6,446 nucleotides of DNA from Pseudomonadota bacterium. GTDB taxonomy: Bacteria; Pseudomonadota; Alphaproteobacteria; Acetobacterales; Acetobacteraceae. Below are positions 1 to 6,247 of the stretch, one piece after another. The notes under the pieces are model-generated. The model ran no database searches. It had not been told where the DNA came from and worked only from the letters and a program-made list of their open reading frames with translations. The DNA lies in contig JAJZCS010000120.1 in NCBI GenBank assembly GCA_021829055.1, positions 1 to 6,446 on the forward strand, given 5' to 3'. The translations under genes and the position numbers were made by a program. Each line of letters begins with the position of its first letter. The stretch's first letter is position 1.

Positions 1-415
1 CACCAAAAAGCTTTCGTCCGCTCCACCATAGCGCCACCTGCTTCTATCGCCACAGGCAGGCCGCCGATCCGAGTTCGTTTTTTTTTAAGCTCTTGCCGGC
101 GCGAGGCACGATATTCCAGACAGCGCCATAGCTCACGGTGATGCCCCGTTCGCGCAATTCGGACAGCAGCGCCCGCAAGGTCAGGTCCGGGTTGTGGCCT
201 CCAGCCGGGCAAGGATCCAGAACCGTTCCATCGCCAACGAAAATGGCCGCTTGCCGCCCATCGCCGAGGCCGCCGGTCTCGCGGTCGCGCCGGCCCCATC
301 TGATCGCCGACGATACCCCAACCGAGAAAGACTTCGCCGCCTCCCGGCCACTCATCCCAGAGTACGCCGCAGCCACAACACACTCACGCAAATCCAATTT
401 ATTGACTGCCTGCAA
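1..415 (-). pseudogene. IS630-family transposase remnant (N-terminal part, decayed)
   Basis: This is the N-terminal, DNA-binding part of an IS630-type DDE transposase. The LDLRECVVAAAYSGMSGREA segment, followed by SSAIRW, is the typical IS630 helix-turn-helix. PDLTLRALLSELRERG and VSYGAVW match the second helical region seen before the catalytic domain. The DDE domain itself lies outside the window or is lost. Decay is visible: between about 189 and 229 the family-like reading ERFWILARLEA lies in a different frame from the flanking protein, which needs two compensating indels. At a run of nine A (T run at 78-86) the open frame goes into an early stop at 44-46, while another frame resumes a family-like stretch (RRPACGDRSRW). 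The only start is a TTG inside the 3' end of the neighbouring permease gene, so no proper 5' end or terminal repeat is visible. The family call is from recalled family consensus, not a search. Confidence 0.8.
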
Positions 416-1316
416 TTGCGATCAACACGACACCAGCCCCAACTAACAGCAACCCAGCGGCTTCGCCCCGCTTATGAATCTCCTTAAGCCAGAAATGTCC
501 GACCACAAGAGTAAGTAAAATCTCGATCTGTCCAAACCCCCGAACAAGCGCAACGTTGGCCAAAGCGAAAGCGGCAAACCAACATCCTGATCCAAAAGAC
601 GATAAGATCCCCACGACCGCTCCCCGTTTCCACAGCCGTAACGCGGCATACAAGTCACGAGGCGTCCGCAGCGCCATGTATCCTCCCTGCACAAGCGTCT
701 GGAGTGTATTCGTCAATGCCAGGATCACCACGGCCTTCAGTAGGATGGGCGTTTCTGACAGTTCGAGTGATGCTGCGCGCAACGAAATTGCTGTGACGGC
801 AAATGCGCTGCCAGCCGCGAGGCCAAACAGCGCTGCTGGCTGAACAGATGCTCGTGCCAAGCTACGCAGGCTTAGTTGTTGCCCGGCAAAGCTGAGTACG
901 AACACGCCGCTCACCGCCAGCAGAATGCCAATAGTCGCTGGTAACCCGACGTGTATATGCTGAATAAATACTGAAAACACAACGAGTTGTGCGGCTTCTG
1001 TCTTAGCGTAAGCCGTGCCAACAACGAAGCTACGATGGGCAAAAGCGTTCAGTAGGAGGATGGTGCCAAAAATTTGGGCCACACCACCGGCCAAGCACAA
1101 GAACACAAATTTAATGGAGCCGGTCGGCAATCCTTGACGCAACATTATCATTGACAGGCCGACAAAAACAAAATCCGCAGGAAGCGCATACAGATAGCGT
1201 ACAAACCCTGCCGCGCCAGGGGGCAAAGCCCCACGTAATCGCGCCTGGAGAGCCGTGCGCCAAACCTGAAAAACTGCGGCCGCCATTGTTATGGGAATCC
1301 AAAGCGGAAACATCAT
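399..1316 (-). CDS. EamA/DMT-superfamily permease, ten predicted helices
   Basis: A 305-residue inner-membrane protein of the drug/metabolite transporter (EamA) type. Hydrophobic segments lie at about residues 5-25, 38-60, 70-92, 95-116, 124-144, 158-180, 188-213, 229-250, 253-275 and 283-303, the expected ten helices in two repeats. The C-terminal repeat carries the family pattern: NVALVRGFGQIEILLTLVVG, a Glu in the next loop (WLKE), then a final glycine-rich helix. Length is normal for the family. The ATG overlaps the TGA of the upstream creatininase-like gene as ATGA, so the two are almost certainly co-transcribed and translationally coupled. A second ATG directly follows the first. Substrate cannot be read from sequence; export or uptake of the compound handled by the upstream hydrolase is an inference. 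The last codons (GSQ, then TAA) run straight into the IS630 remnant, so the original C-terminus may have been slightly altered. Confidence 0.9.
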   Translation of the reverse strand: MMFPLWIPITMAAAVFQVWRTALQARLRGALPPGAAGFVRYLYALPADFVFVGLSMIMLRQGLPTGSIKFVFLCLAGGVAQIFGTILLLNAFAHRSFVVGTAYAKTEAAQLVVFSVFIQHIHVGLPATIGILLAVSGVFVLSFAGQQLSLRSLARASVQPAALFGLAAGSAFAVTAISLRAASLELSETPILLKAVVILALTNTLQTLVQGGYMALRTPRDLYAALRLWKRGAVVGILSSFGSGCWFAAFALANVALVRGFGQIEILLTLVVGHFWLKEIHKRGEAAGLLLVGAGVVLIAIAGSQ

Positions 1317-2116
1317 TTGGATACGGCAGCCATATGGGCGCAGAAGCGCACCCCTAATTTTACCAGCTCATCAACAATGGCGTGTCCAATATCGGCTTTT
1401 GCTTCTTTTGCGTCTACAAAAGCAGAATTCGGCGCAACCAGATCGTATTCGACAGGCACATCAATCGGGATGCCTTCGAAGTCCACACAGCCGAACCCTG
1501 CAACTGGCAAGTCAAGAAACCGCCCTGCCGGTTCAGGCGAAACCCAAAGATCCGGCCGCATGGCTTCTCGGCGCAACCATAGTGAAATCGAGGTCAGAGG
1601 CTCGCCACCATGACCAAACGCCCCCTCGTTGACCCGACATAGCCGTTCCATGAGAACCTGCGCGACTTTCCATAGATAAAACGAAGGTATAATTGGACCA
1701 CCCTTCCGCCGGACCCCAAGAGTTACCTCGTGAATGATCGGCACGTTTCCGCCATGCCCATTAAAAATGATGATCCGCGTGAGACCATGGCGTAGCAGTT
1801 CATCGAGAAGATCAACCAGCACCTCGCGAAAGATAGATGGCCGCAGTGCCATTCCACCGGCGATTGCCCCGAAATGATCGGCTGCGCCGAACGGCAAGGT
1901 GGGCGCGGCGAGCGTCAAAATTCCACTCGAACTTGCGGAAGCGGCGATCTGCCATGTGACCATCCCGGCCAGTCGATGGTCGCCCATCGGTGCGTGCGGG
2001 CCTTGATCTTCCTGGCTGCCAAGTGGCAAGAGAATTATCGGTCGACATGGTATCAATTGGCGGAATTCAGCACTTGTTAAGTCGCTGAGAGCGAATTTTT
2101 TACCATCTTCAATCAT
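1313..2116 (-). CDS. Creatininase-superfamily metal-dependent amidohydrolase
   Basis: A 267-residue cytosolic protein of the creatininase / FAPy-deformylase / MftE superfamily, whose known members cut amide or cyclic-amide bonds using two metal ions. Landmarks are LPLGSQEDQGPHAPMGD at residues 30-46 (Glu36, His41, Asp46), IIIFNGHGGN at 115-124 (His121) and GHGGEPLTS at 168-176 (Glu172). Length is usual (240-270). The motif normally reads EQHGPH; here it is EDQGPH, so the His that serves as a metal ligand in creatininase is Gln38. The substrate may therefore differ from creatinine, and I give no specific reaction. Start choice: the open frame continues upstream, but that part is antisense to manC, whereas the ATG at 2114-2116 has AAGGAG 8 bases before it. 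The stop overlaps the start of the permease gene. Confidence 0.85.
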   Translation of the reverse strand: MIEDGKKFALSDLTSAEFRQLIPCRPIILLPLGSQEDQGPHAPMGDHRLAGMVTWQIAASASSSGILTLAAPTLPFGAADHFGAIAGGMALRPSIFREVLVDLLDELLRHGLTRIIIFNGHGGNVPIIHEVTLGVRRKGGPIIPSFYLWKVAQVLMERLCRVNEGAFGHGGEPLTSISLWLRREAMRPDLWVSPEPAGRFLDLPVAGFGCVDFEGIPIDVPVEYDLVAPNSAFVDAKEAKADIGHAIVDELVKLGVRFCAHMAAVSK

Positions 2117-2124
2117 CTGACATG

Positions 2125-2130
2125 CTCCTT
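2125..2130 (-). promoter_or_regulatory. Ribosome binding site of the creatininase-like gene
   Basis: AAGGAG on the minus strand, 8 bases before the ATG at 2116. It decides the start against the longer open frame that would run through the beginning of manC on the other strand. Confidence 0.75.
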
Positions 2131-2161
2131 GGCTCGATGCTGGACGGCAAACACTAGCACT

Positions 2162-2173
2162 GGCAATGTTGCC
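2162..2173. repeat. Short inverted repeat GGCAATGTTGCC
   Basis: Two 5-base arms (GGCAA / TTGCC) around a 2-base centre, within the divergent intergenic region. The spacing would suit a small dimeric repressor or activator site. It is short enough to arise by chance. Confidence 0.35.
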
Positions 2174-2184
2174 GGAAGAGTTAC

Positions 2185-2188
2185 GGAG
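2185..2188 (+). promoter_or_regulatory. Ribosome binding site of manC
   Basis: GGAG with 7 bases to the ATG at 2196. The alternative in-frame ATG at 2166 has no purine-rich sequence ahead of it, so the internal start (MAEQIGEHR) is preferred. Confidence 0.6.
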
Positions 2189-2195
2189 CGCATTC

Positions 2196-3656
2196 ATGGC
2201 AGAACAGATCGGGGAGCATCGCATAGGGATCGTACCAGTAATCTTGTGCGGCGGTTCAGGCACAAGACTGTGGCCGATCTCACGAAAATCCTTCCCAAAA
2301 CAATTCTGGCCACTGACATCTGCCCGCACGATGCTGCAAGAAACAGCTGCTCGTGCGGCTGGCCAGAACTTTGCCGCTCCAGTGGTCATTGCCAACGAAG
2401 CCCAGCGTTTCATTGTCGCCGAACAGTTGCGCGAGCATAATGACGTCAAGGGAAGAATCCTGCTTGAGCCAGAGGGTCGAAACTCCGGACCAGCGATCGC
2501 GGCCGCTGCTTTATTTGCCGCCGAAACCAACCAGAACGCGATTTTGTGGATTTTACCTGCCGACGCGGCAATCACCGATCATGCCGCGCTCTTGAAAACG
2601 CTCACCACTGCGGCTGACGTCGCGCACGCGGGCTTGATAGCAACGTTCGGAATGAACGCGACCGCGCCTGAAACTGGCTACGGATACATCGAACGCGGTG
2701 ACGCCTTGTCCATGATCGATGACGCTTTTCGTGTTGCCCGTTTTATCGAGAAGCCCGATGCAGAAACAGCTAAGCGTCTGATCGCAGATTCCCGGCATTA
2801 CTGGAACTCTGGGATGTTTGTGGCGCGGGCAAGTACTCTGCTCGATGAATTCAGGCGGTACGCGCCAGACGTCGTCAGCGCCGTAACCGCCGCCCTTGAC
2901 CAGCGCACGCACGACCTCGATTTTGTGCGCTTGGGTGCTGATGCATTCTGCTGCTCCCCTAATGTCAGCTTCGATTGCGCCATTGCAGAAAAAACCGACC
3001 GCGCCGCCGTAATTCCTGCCTCGCTCGGTTGGTCAGACGTCGGTTCCTGGTCCTCCGTTTGGGATATTGCCCCTAAGGATCCGAACGGCAACGTCGTTGT
3101 CGGCGATGCAGTAATCGAAGATTTGGGCAATTGCTATGTGCGCAGTGAAGGCGTTGTTACCGCCGTACTCGGGGTTGACGACACAATCGTCGTTGCCACC
3201 CGGGATGCCGTACTCGTTACCCGCCGCGATCGATCACAAGATGTCAAGCTCCTCGTCGAGCGCATCAAGCGGTTGGGCAGAGCCGAAGCGGACACTCATG
3301 CGCGCGTTTACCGACCCTGGGGATTCTATGAAACGCTGATCGAAGGCGACCGCTTCCAGGTGAAGCGGATTGTCGTCCATCCGGGAGCAAGGCTCTCGTT
3401 GCAAAAACACTTCCATCGGGCCGAGCACTGGGTGGTCGTCGGAGGTTCGGCGCTTGTGACTCGCGACTCGGAAGTGCGCCTGGTACATGAAAATGAAAGC
3501 ATCTATCTTCCGCTCGGTTGTATTCACCGGCTACACAACCCAGGCAAAATTCCACTTGCGCTGATTGAAGTTCAATCAGGTGCCTATCTCGGGGAAGACG
3601 ACATCGTTCGGCTCGAAGATCATTACGGGCGCGACCGAACGAAAATTCAACCCTAG
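2196..3656 (+). CDS. manC: Mannose-1-phosphate guanylyltransferase / mannose-6-phosphate isomerase (bifunctional)
   Basis: Makes GDP-mannose from mannose-1-phosphate and GTP; the C-terminal type II isomerase domain interconverts fructose-6-P and mannose-6-P. GDP-mannose feeds exopolysaccharide, LPS or glycan synthesis in the cytosol. With this start it has 486 residues, close to the usual 470-480. Visible motifs: the nucleotide-binding loop GGSGTRLWPISRKSFPKQF (19-37), LPAD (120-123), FIEKPD (183-188), YWNSGMF (202-208), GWSDVGSW (278-285); then the cupin-like isomerase domain with RPWGFYE (373-379), SLQKHFHRAEHW (401-412, metal-binding Gln/His/Glu set), LPLGCIHRLHNPG (438-450) and EVQSGAYLGEDDI (458-470). 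Both halves look intact. The residue after LPAD is Ala where LPADH is common, a mild variation. No other glycan genes are in the window. Names xanB, algA, cpsB or rfbM are used for the same enzyme in other species. Confidence 0.95.
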   Translation: MAEQIGEHRIGIVPVILCGGSGTRLWPISRKSFPKQFWPLTSARTMLQETAARAAGQNFAAPVVIANEAQRFIVAEQLREHNDVKGRILLEPEGRNSGPAIAAAALFAAETNQNAILWILPADAAITDHAALLKTLTTAADVAHAGLIATFGMNATAPETGYGYIERGDALSMIDDAFRVARFIEKPDAETAKRLIADSRHYWNSGMFVARASTLLDEFRRYAPDVVSAVTAALDQRTHDLDFVRLGADAFCCSPNVSFDCAIAEKTDRAAVIPASLGWSDVGSWSSVWDIAPKDPNGNVVVGDAVIEDLGNCYVRSEGVVTAVLGVDDTIVVATRDAVLVTRRDRSQDVKLLVERIKRLGRAEADTHARVYRPWGFYETLIEGDRFQVKRIVVHPGARLSLQKHFHRAEHWVVVGGSALVTRDSEVRLVHENESIYLPLGCIHRLHNPGKIPLALIEVQSGAYLGEDDIVRLEDHYGRDRTKIQP

Positions 3657-3756
3657 CGTGTAGCGAATCTGCCGCAAGCGCGGGAGTTAATCGTGAATGT
3701 TCAGTTTTTGTTCTTGCTTTGGGTCGACAGCCATGCTTTGAATATAAGAACATATC

Positions 3757-4848
3757 ATGAACCGACAGTCAGTCATCTTGGATCGTTCGAAGCTGCCTAG
3801 CCGTGGGACAGCCCTTGCACCCGCTAATCGATTTGACACGAGAGATATTGAAGTATTCGATGACGGTTGGGGAACTATCGCCATTTCCCAGCCTCCGCTG
3901 CGCTCCGTACTGATCCGGGACCGATCACATTCGATAATTAGCTGGAACGAAAGCCCTGATCTTGGATTCGATAGGAGCGTGAACCCCTATCGTGGCTGCG
4001 AGCATGGCTGCATCTATTGCTATGCCCGCCCCACCCACTGCTATCTCGGTTTTTCAGCTGGCCTGGATTTTGAATCCAAATTGGTCTTCAAGCCCGACGC
4101 AGCGGCACTTCTCGAGCGTGAACTGCGCCGCAAAAATTATGTTCCAGCGCCAATTGTACTCGGCTCCAATACCGACCCTTATCAGCCGATAGAGCGCCAG
4201 TTGAAGCTTACTCGAGCTGTGCTCGAAGTGCTCGAGCGATTTAATCACCCTGTTATTATCGTAACGAAATCCGCTGGCATTTTGCGCGATATTGATATTT
4301 TGCAGCGTATGGCTGAGCGTAACCTGGCTTGTACGCACATCTCGATCACCACACTCGATGCGCGCCTTGCTCGCGCCATGGAGCCACGCGCTTCGTCGCC
4401 AACCCGGCGCCTACAAGCCATCGCAGGTCTGGCGGATGCCAAAATCCCAGTAGGTGTATTCGCATCACCAATGATCCCGGGCCTGAATGATTCTGAGCTT
4501 GAAAGAATTCTCCAGGCCGCCGCATCGGCGGGGGCCTCGTCAGCGGCGTTGACTCTGCTCCGTCTGCCTAATGAAGTAGGTGATTTATTCCGCGACTGGC
4601 TGAACCGTATTGTGCCAGACCGCGCCGCAAAAATCCTCGGGCTGATTCGAGCAACTCGGAACGGACAATTAAGCGATTCATTTTTCGGGCGGCGTTTTTC
4701 TGGTTCGGGACCCTATGCCCAACTACTCCACAGTCGTTTTCGACGCGCATGCCGCCAATTTGCGCTTCACTCTGCCCCCCCAGAACTTGCAACGACACAA
4801 TTCTCGCGCCCGAGTGTTTGTCCAAGTGAACAATTAACCCTGTTCTAA
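3757..4848 (+). CDS. PA0069-family radical SAM protein (SplB-like) with C-terminal clamp-binding-like peptide
   Basis: A 363-residue radical SAM protein. The [4Fe-4S]-binding CxxxCxxC is C81, C85, C88 in RSVNPYRGCEHGCIYCYARP. The surrounding pattern (NPYRGCEHGC.YC.ARP, then GLDFESKL, GSNTDPYQPIE near residues 135-146, and VTKS near 170) is that of the PA0069 / Rv2578c-like group, related to spore photoproduct lyase. The reaction of this group is unproven as far as I know; a DNA-lesion role is suggested only by similarity to SplB. After the fold comes a Pro/Ser-rich tail of about 25 residues ending exactly in QLTLF, matching the sliding-clamp binding consensus QL(S/D)LF. The start ATG has only a weak AAGAA ahead of it, but an N-terminal extension before the SAM core, including FDDGW, is usual here. 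It lies 100 bases after manC on the same strand; co-transcription is possible but unsupported. Confidence 0.9.
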   Translation: MNRQSVILDRSKLPSRGTALAPANRFDTRDIEVFDDGWGTIAISQPPLRSVLIRDRSHSIISWNESPDLGFDRSVNPYRGCEHGCIYCYARPTHCYLGFSAGLDFESKLVFKPDAAALLERELRRKNYVPAPIVLGSNTDPYQPIERQLKLTRAVLEVLERFNHPVIIVTKSAGILRDIDILQRMAERNLACTHISITTLDARLARAMEPRASSPTRRLQAIAGLADAKIPVGVFASPMIPGLNDSELERILQAAASAGASSAALTLLRLPNEVGDLFRDWLNRIVPDRAAKILGLIRATRNGQLSDSFFGRRFSGSGPYAQLLHSRFRRACRQFALHSAPPELATTQFSRPSVCPSEQLTLF

Positions 4849-4857
4849 TAAGTAGCC

Positions 4858-4869
4858 CACACCAGTGTG
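4858..4869. repeat. Small inverted repeat CACAC-CA-GTGTG after the radical SAM gene
   Basis: Two perfect 5-base arms ten bases after the stop codon. The stem is too short and there is no T tract, so it is not a standard intrinsic terminator. It marks roughly where host sequence gives way to the IS5 remnant. Confidence 0.3.
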
Positions 4870-4889
4870 ATAGTCGCGACTGGATGTGA

Positions 4890-5160
4890 ACTGCCTCCTG
4901 CGGTGAGGACCAACGCCGGGTGGGAATTAAGGTGGAAGCGGCGCCTCGTCCAATTAAGCCGGCGATCCCATTCTCCAGGCCCAGTTCTCCACCTGCGCGG
5001 CATCAACGGGGATGCCATCAATGCCGCCCTCGCCGGCGTCGGGCACAACCTCCGCCTCCTCTGCAGATGGCTGATCAGGCTTCTTTGCGCCATCTTCGCC
5101 TGGCTCAATTCCCCAAACCACTCACCAGGCCACGGCCTCCAGCCCCGCCAGGTCGTTTAA
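4890..5160 (+). pseudogene. IS5-family transposase remnant (C-terminal end, frameshifted)
   Basis: Relic of the last part of an IS5-type DDE transposase. In one frame (about 4905-4985) DQRRVGIK and then PIKPAIPFSRPSS resemble the family's GQRRG and AIEPVIGHLKAEH around the catalytic Glu. In the next frame, from about 4990 to the TAA at 5158-5160, LRGINGDAINAALAGVGHNL followed by LLCRWLIRLL matches the strongly conserved C-terminal GDAINAVLAAAGYNFRLLL block. The change of frame between 4975 and 4995, and Lys in place of the catalytic Glu position, show the gene is dead. The N-terminal and central parts are absent: the radical SAM gene ends only about 40 bases upstream. Terminal repeats were not recognised. 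The family assignment is from remembered consensus. Confidence 0.75.
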
Positions 5161-5295
5161 TTTACAGGCGACCAAGCAATGGCTAAATTTATATCGATGA
5201 CATCATTATCGTGAATTTTTACTTTTTAGAGACAAAGGATTGTACAACTCAGTCACATAGCTTCTCAGGAAGCGGACGATCTGTCGATTATGTGC

Positions 5296-5325
5296 TTGAT
5301 CTCCGAAAGTAGAACGGATTAGAAT
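5296..5325 (+). promoter_or_regulatory. Candidate sigma-70-type promoter of the CBS gene
   Basis: TTGATC (four of six consensus bases) and TAGAAT (five of six) are 18 bases apart, followed by a leader of about 40 bases to the ATG. Confidence 0.45.
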
Positions 5326-5336
5326 TATTCGAATAA
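5325..5336. repeat. Perfect 12-bp palindrome TTATTCGAATAA
   Basis: This sequence equals its own reverse complement. It starts at the last base of the candidate -10 element and covers the expected transcription start, a classic place for a repressor operator. AT-rich palindromes also occur by chance. Confidence 0.45.
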
Positions 5337-5368
5337 AATAATGCTGCGCTTGGCTAACGGAGGAAAAC

Positions 5369-5812
5369 ATGACCACGATGAATGCCGTTCTGAAGCGCAA
5401 GACGCTCGGAGCCATCACGATCGGCCAGGATGCAACAATCCGCGCCGCTGTTGCCCTTCTTGCCGAGCATGGAATTGGCGCCATAGTCGTGCAGTCGCCC
5501 GAACATGAGCTGCTGGGGATGCTCTCGGAACGCGATATCGTGCGAAGTTTAGCGGCCAATGGCCCGAAGACCCTTGATATGACCGTGGCCCAACTAATGA
5601 CGCGGCATCCCACAGTTGCGTCTTTGAAGACGACGATTTTTGAAGCGGAAAATTTGATGACAGACGGGCGCTTTCGTCATCTGCCGATCGTGGAGGATGG
5701 GAAATTAATCGGCGTTGTTAGTATCGGTGACGTGGTCAAACGACTCATTGAGGAGCAGGATCATCAGGTTCGTAGCCTGCGCGACTATGTGTCTGGCGTC
5801 AGTGCCGCATAA
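5369..5812 (+). CDS. Stand-alone two-CBS-domain protein
   Basis: A 147-residue soluble protein made of two cystathionine-beta-synthase domains (Bateman module), a fold that binds adenine nucleotides (AMP, ATP, NAD, SAM) and senses energy state. The first CBS spans about residues 15-65 and ends in GMLSERDIVRSLA. The second spans about 77-128, with GRFRHLPIVEDGKLIGVVSI leading into GDVVKRL. A helical tail EEQDHQVRSLRDYV closes the protein. There is no attached enzyme, channel or transporter domain. Length and layout match the common short CBS proteins of Alpha- and Betaproteobacteria. The start is fixed by GGAGG five bases before the ATG; the next in-frame ATG (codon 4) is too close to it. It has its own candidate promoter. 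The ligand and partner cannot be read from sequence. Confidence 0.93.
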   Translation: MTTMNAVLKRKTLGAITIGQDATIRAAVALLAEHGIGAIVVQSPEHELLGMLSERDIVRSLAANGPKTLDMTVAQLMTRHPTVASLKTTIFEAENLMTDGRFRHLPIVEDGKLIGVVSIGDVVKRLIEEQDHQVRSLRDYVSGVSAA

Positions 5813-6247
5813 TGCAACTGGGCATTTTGTTGGTAGACGTGTATGACCCCACCCCATGACGTAAGTACTCCTTGACGGAACCCAACATACTTCTCTGGGG
5901 TTTCGTCTGATAAATGCTGGTGACGGTATCGTCATCCATTGCAGAGTACACTTCCAACTTTTTTACACTCCGTCTTCATTCTTTACTTCCTAGCGTCACT
6001 ACGCACCAAAAAACTAAAAAATCGACAGCTCAGAAAAACAAAACAACCGCAGAAGCCTGGCGTTGGCTTTCGTCTCATTACGGGATAGGCCCGACCATCA
6101 CGAAGCGTTTGGACGAACTACCGCCACACGTTCTCACTCGACAACACCCCTCTAACTTTGTTGCCGTTCTCCGACCCTGCGTCGATAGCCCCACGATCGC
6201 GCAATCTCGGGGATCGCTCCCTGCGGCAGATCGGCAGCCCAGGGCGA
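5813..6247. other. Gene-poor region between the CBS gene and the IS3 relic
   Basis: No intact gene is convincing here. It contains a small stem-loop GGTGACG-gtat-CGTCATC (5919-5936, one G-T pair) without a T tract, an A-rich patch at about 6007-6046, and the possible helix-turn-helix relic described separately. A plus-strand frame is open from an ATG at 5914 to the window edge without a stop. Its later half is Arg/Pro/Ser rich and antisense to the IS3 relic, so I do not call it a gene. No clear terminator follows the CBS gene. Confidence 0.5.
6031..6189 (+). pseudogene. Possible relic of a transposase N-terminus (IS481-like helix-turn-helix)
   Basis: The frame reads TTAEAWRWLSSHYGIGPTIT followed by KRL, which resembles the helix-turn-helix near the start of IS481-family transposases (pattern AxxLAxxYGIxPxTVxKW). 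It then continues with LTRQHPSNFVAVLRPCVDSP, loosely like the following LTPxQExxVxxLRxxLxLPLDD block. No further domain follows and no start with an RBS is seen. The resemblance is short and from memory, so the family call is tentative; it could be chance. Confidence 0.25.

Larger units (their letters stand above)
2117..2195. promoter_or_regulatory. Divergent intergenic region between the hydrolase/permease operon and manC
   Basis: These 79 bases must hold, or lie beside, the promoters of both divergent units unless transcription starts inside a coding region. I see no convincing -35/-10 pair in either direction. The clearest element is an inverted repeat GGCAA-TG-TTGCC at 2162-2173, roughly in the middle, which could be an operator for either unit. 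Confidence 0.4.
5161..5368 (+). promoter_or_regulatory. Upstream region of the CBS-domain gene
   Basis: An AT-rich stretch between the IS5 relic and the CBS gene. It contains a TTGATC / TAGAAT pair (5296-5301 and 5320-5325) with an 18-base spacer, the best sigma-70-like promoter candidate in the window. It also carries a perfect palindrome at the likely start point and a strong RBS at the end. Nothing that looks coding is visible in it. Confidence 0.45.

Noticed and set aside
2166..2195. Upstream ATG for manC, adding ten residues
   Set aside because: It has no RBS, and the added residues are not part of the family's usual N-terminus; the ATG at 2196 has GGAG at proper spacing.
2117..2575. 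N-terminal extension of the creatininase-like frame upstream of 2116 on the minus strand
   Set aside because: It is antisense to the conserved nucleotidyltransferase motifs of manC, has no family similarity, and a good RBS and ATG lie at the usual family start.
3672..3707. Possible terminator after manC (CCGC-aagc-GCGG)
   Set aside because: The stem is only four base pairs and the T run lies about 20 bases further on, not adjacent.
5919..5936. Stem-loop after the CBS gene as terminator
   Set aside because: It is more than 100 bases after the stop codon and has no following T tract.
5799..5939. Minus-strand frame of 46 residues beginning MDDDTVTSIYQTKP, convergent with the CBS gene
   Set aside because: No recognised family, only a poorly placed GGAAG ahead of it, and overlap with the CBS gene end. 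A neighbouring frame (DETPEKYVGFRQG) looks equally protein-like, so coding cannot be supported.
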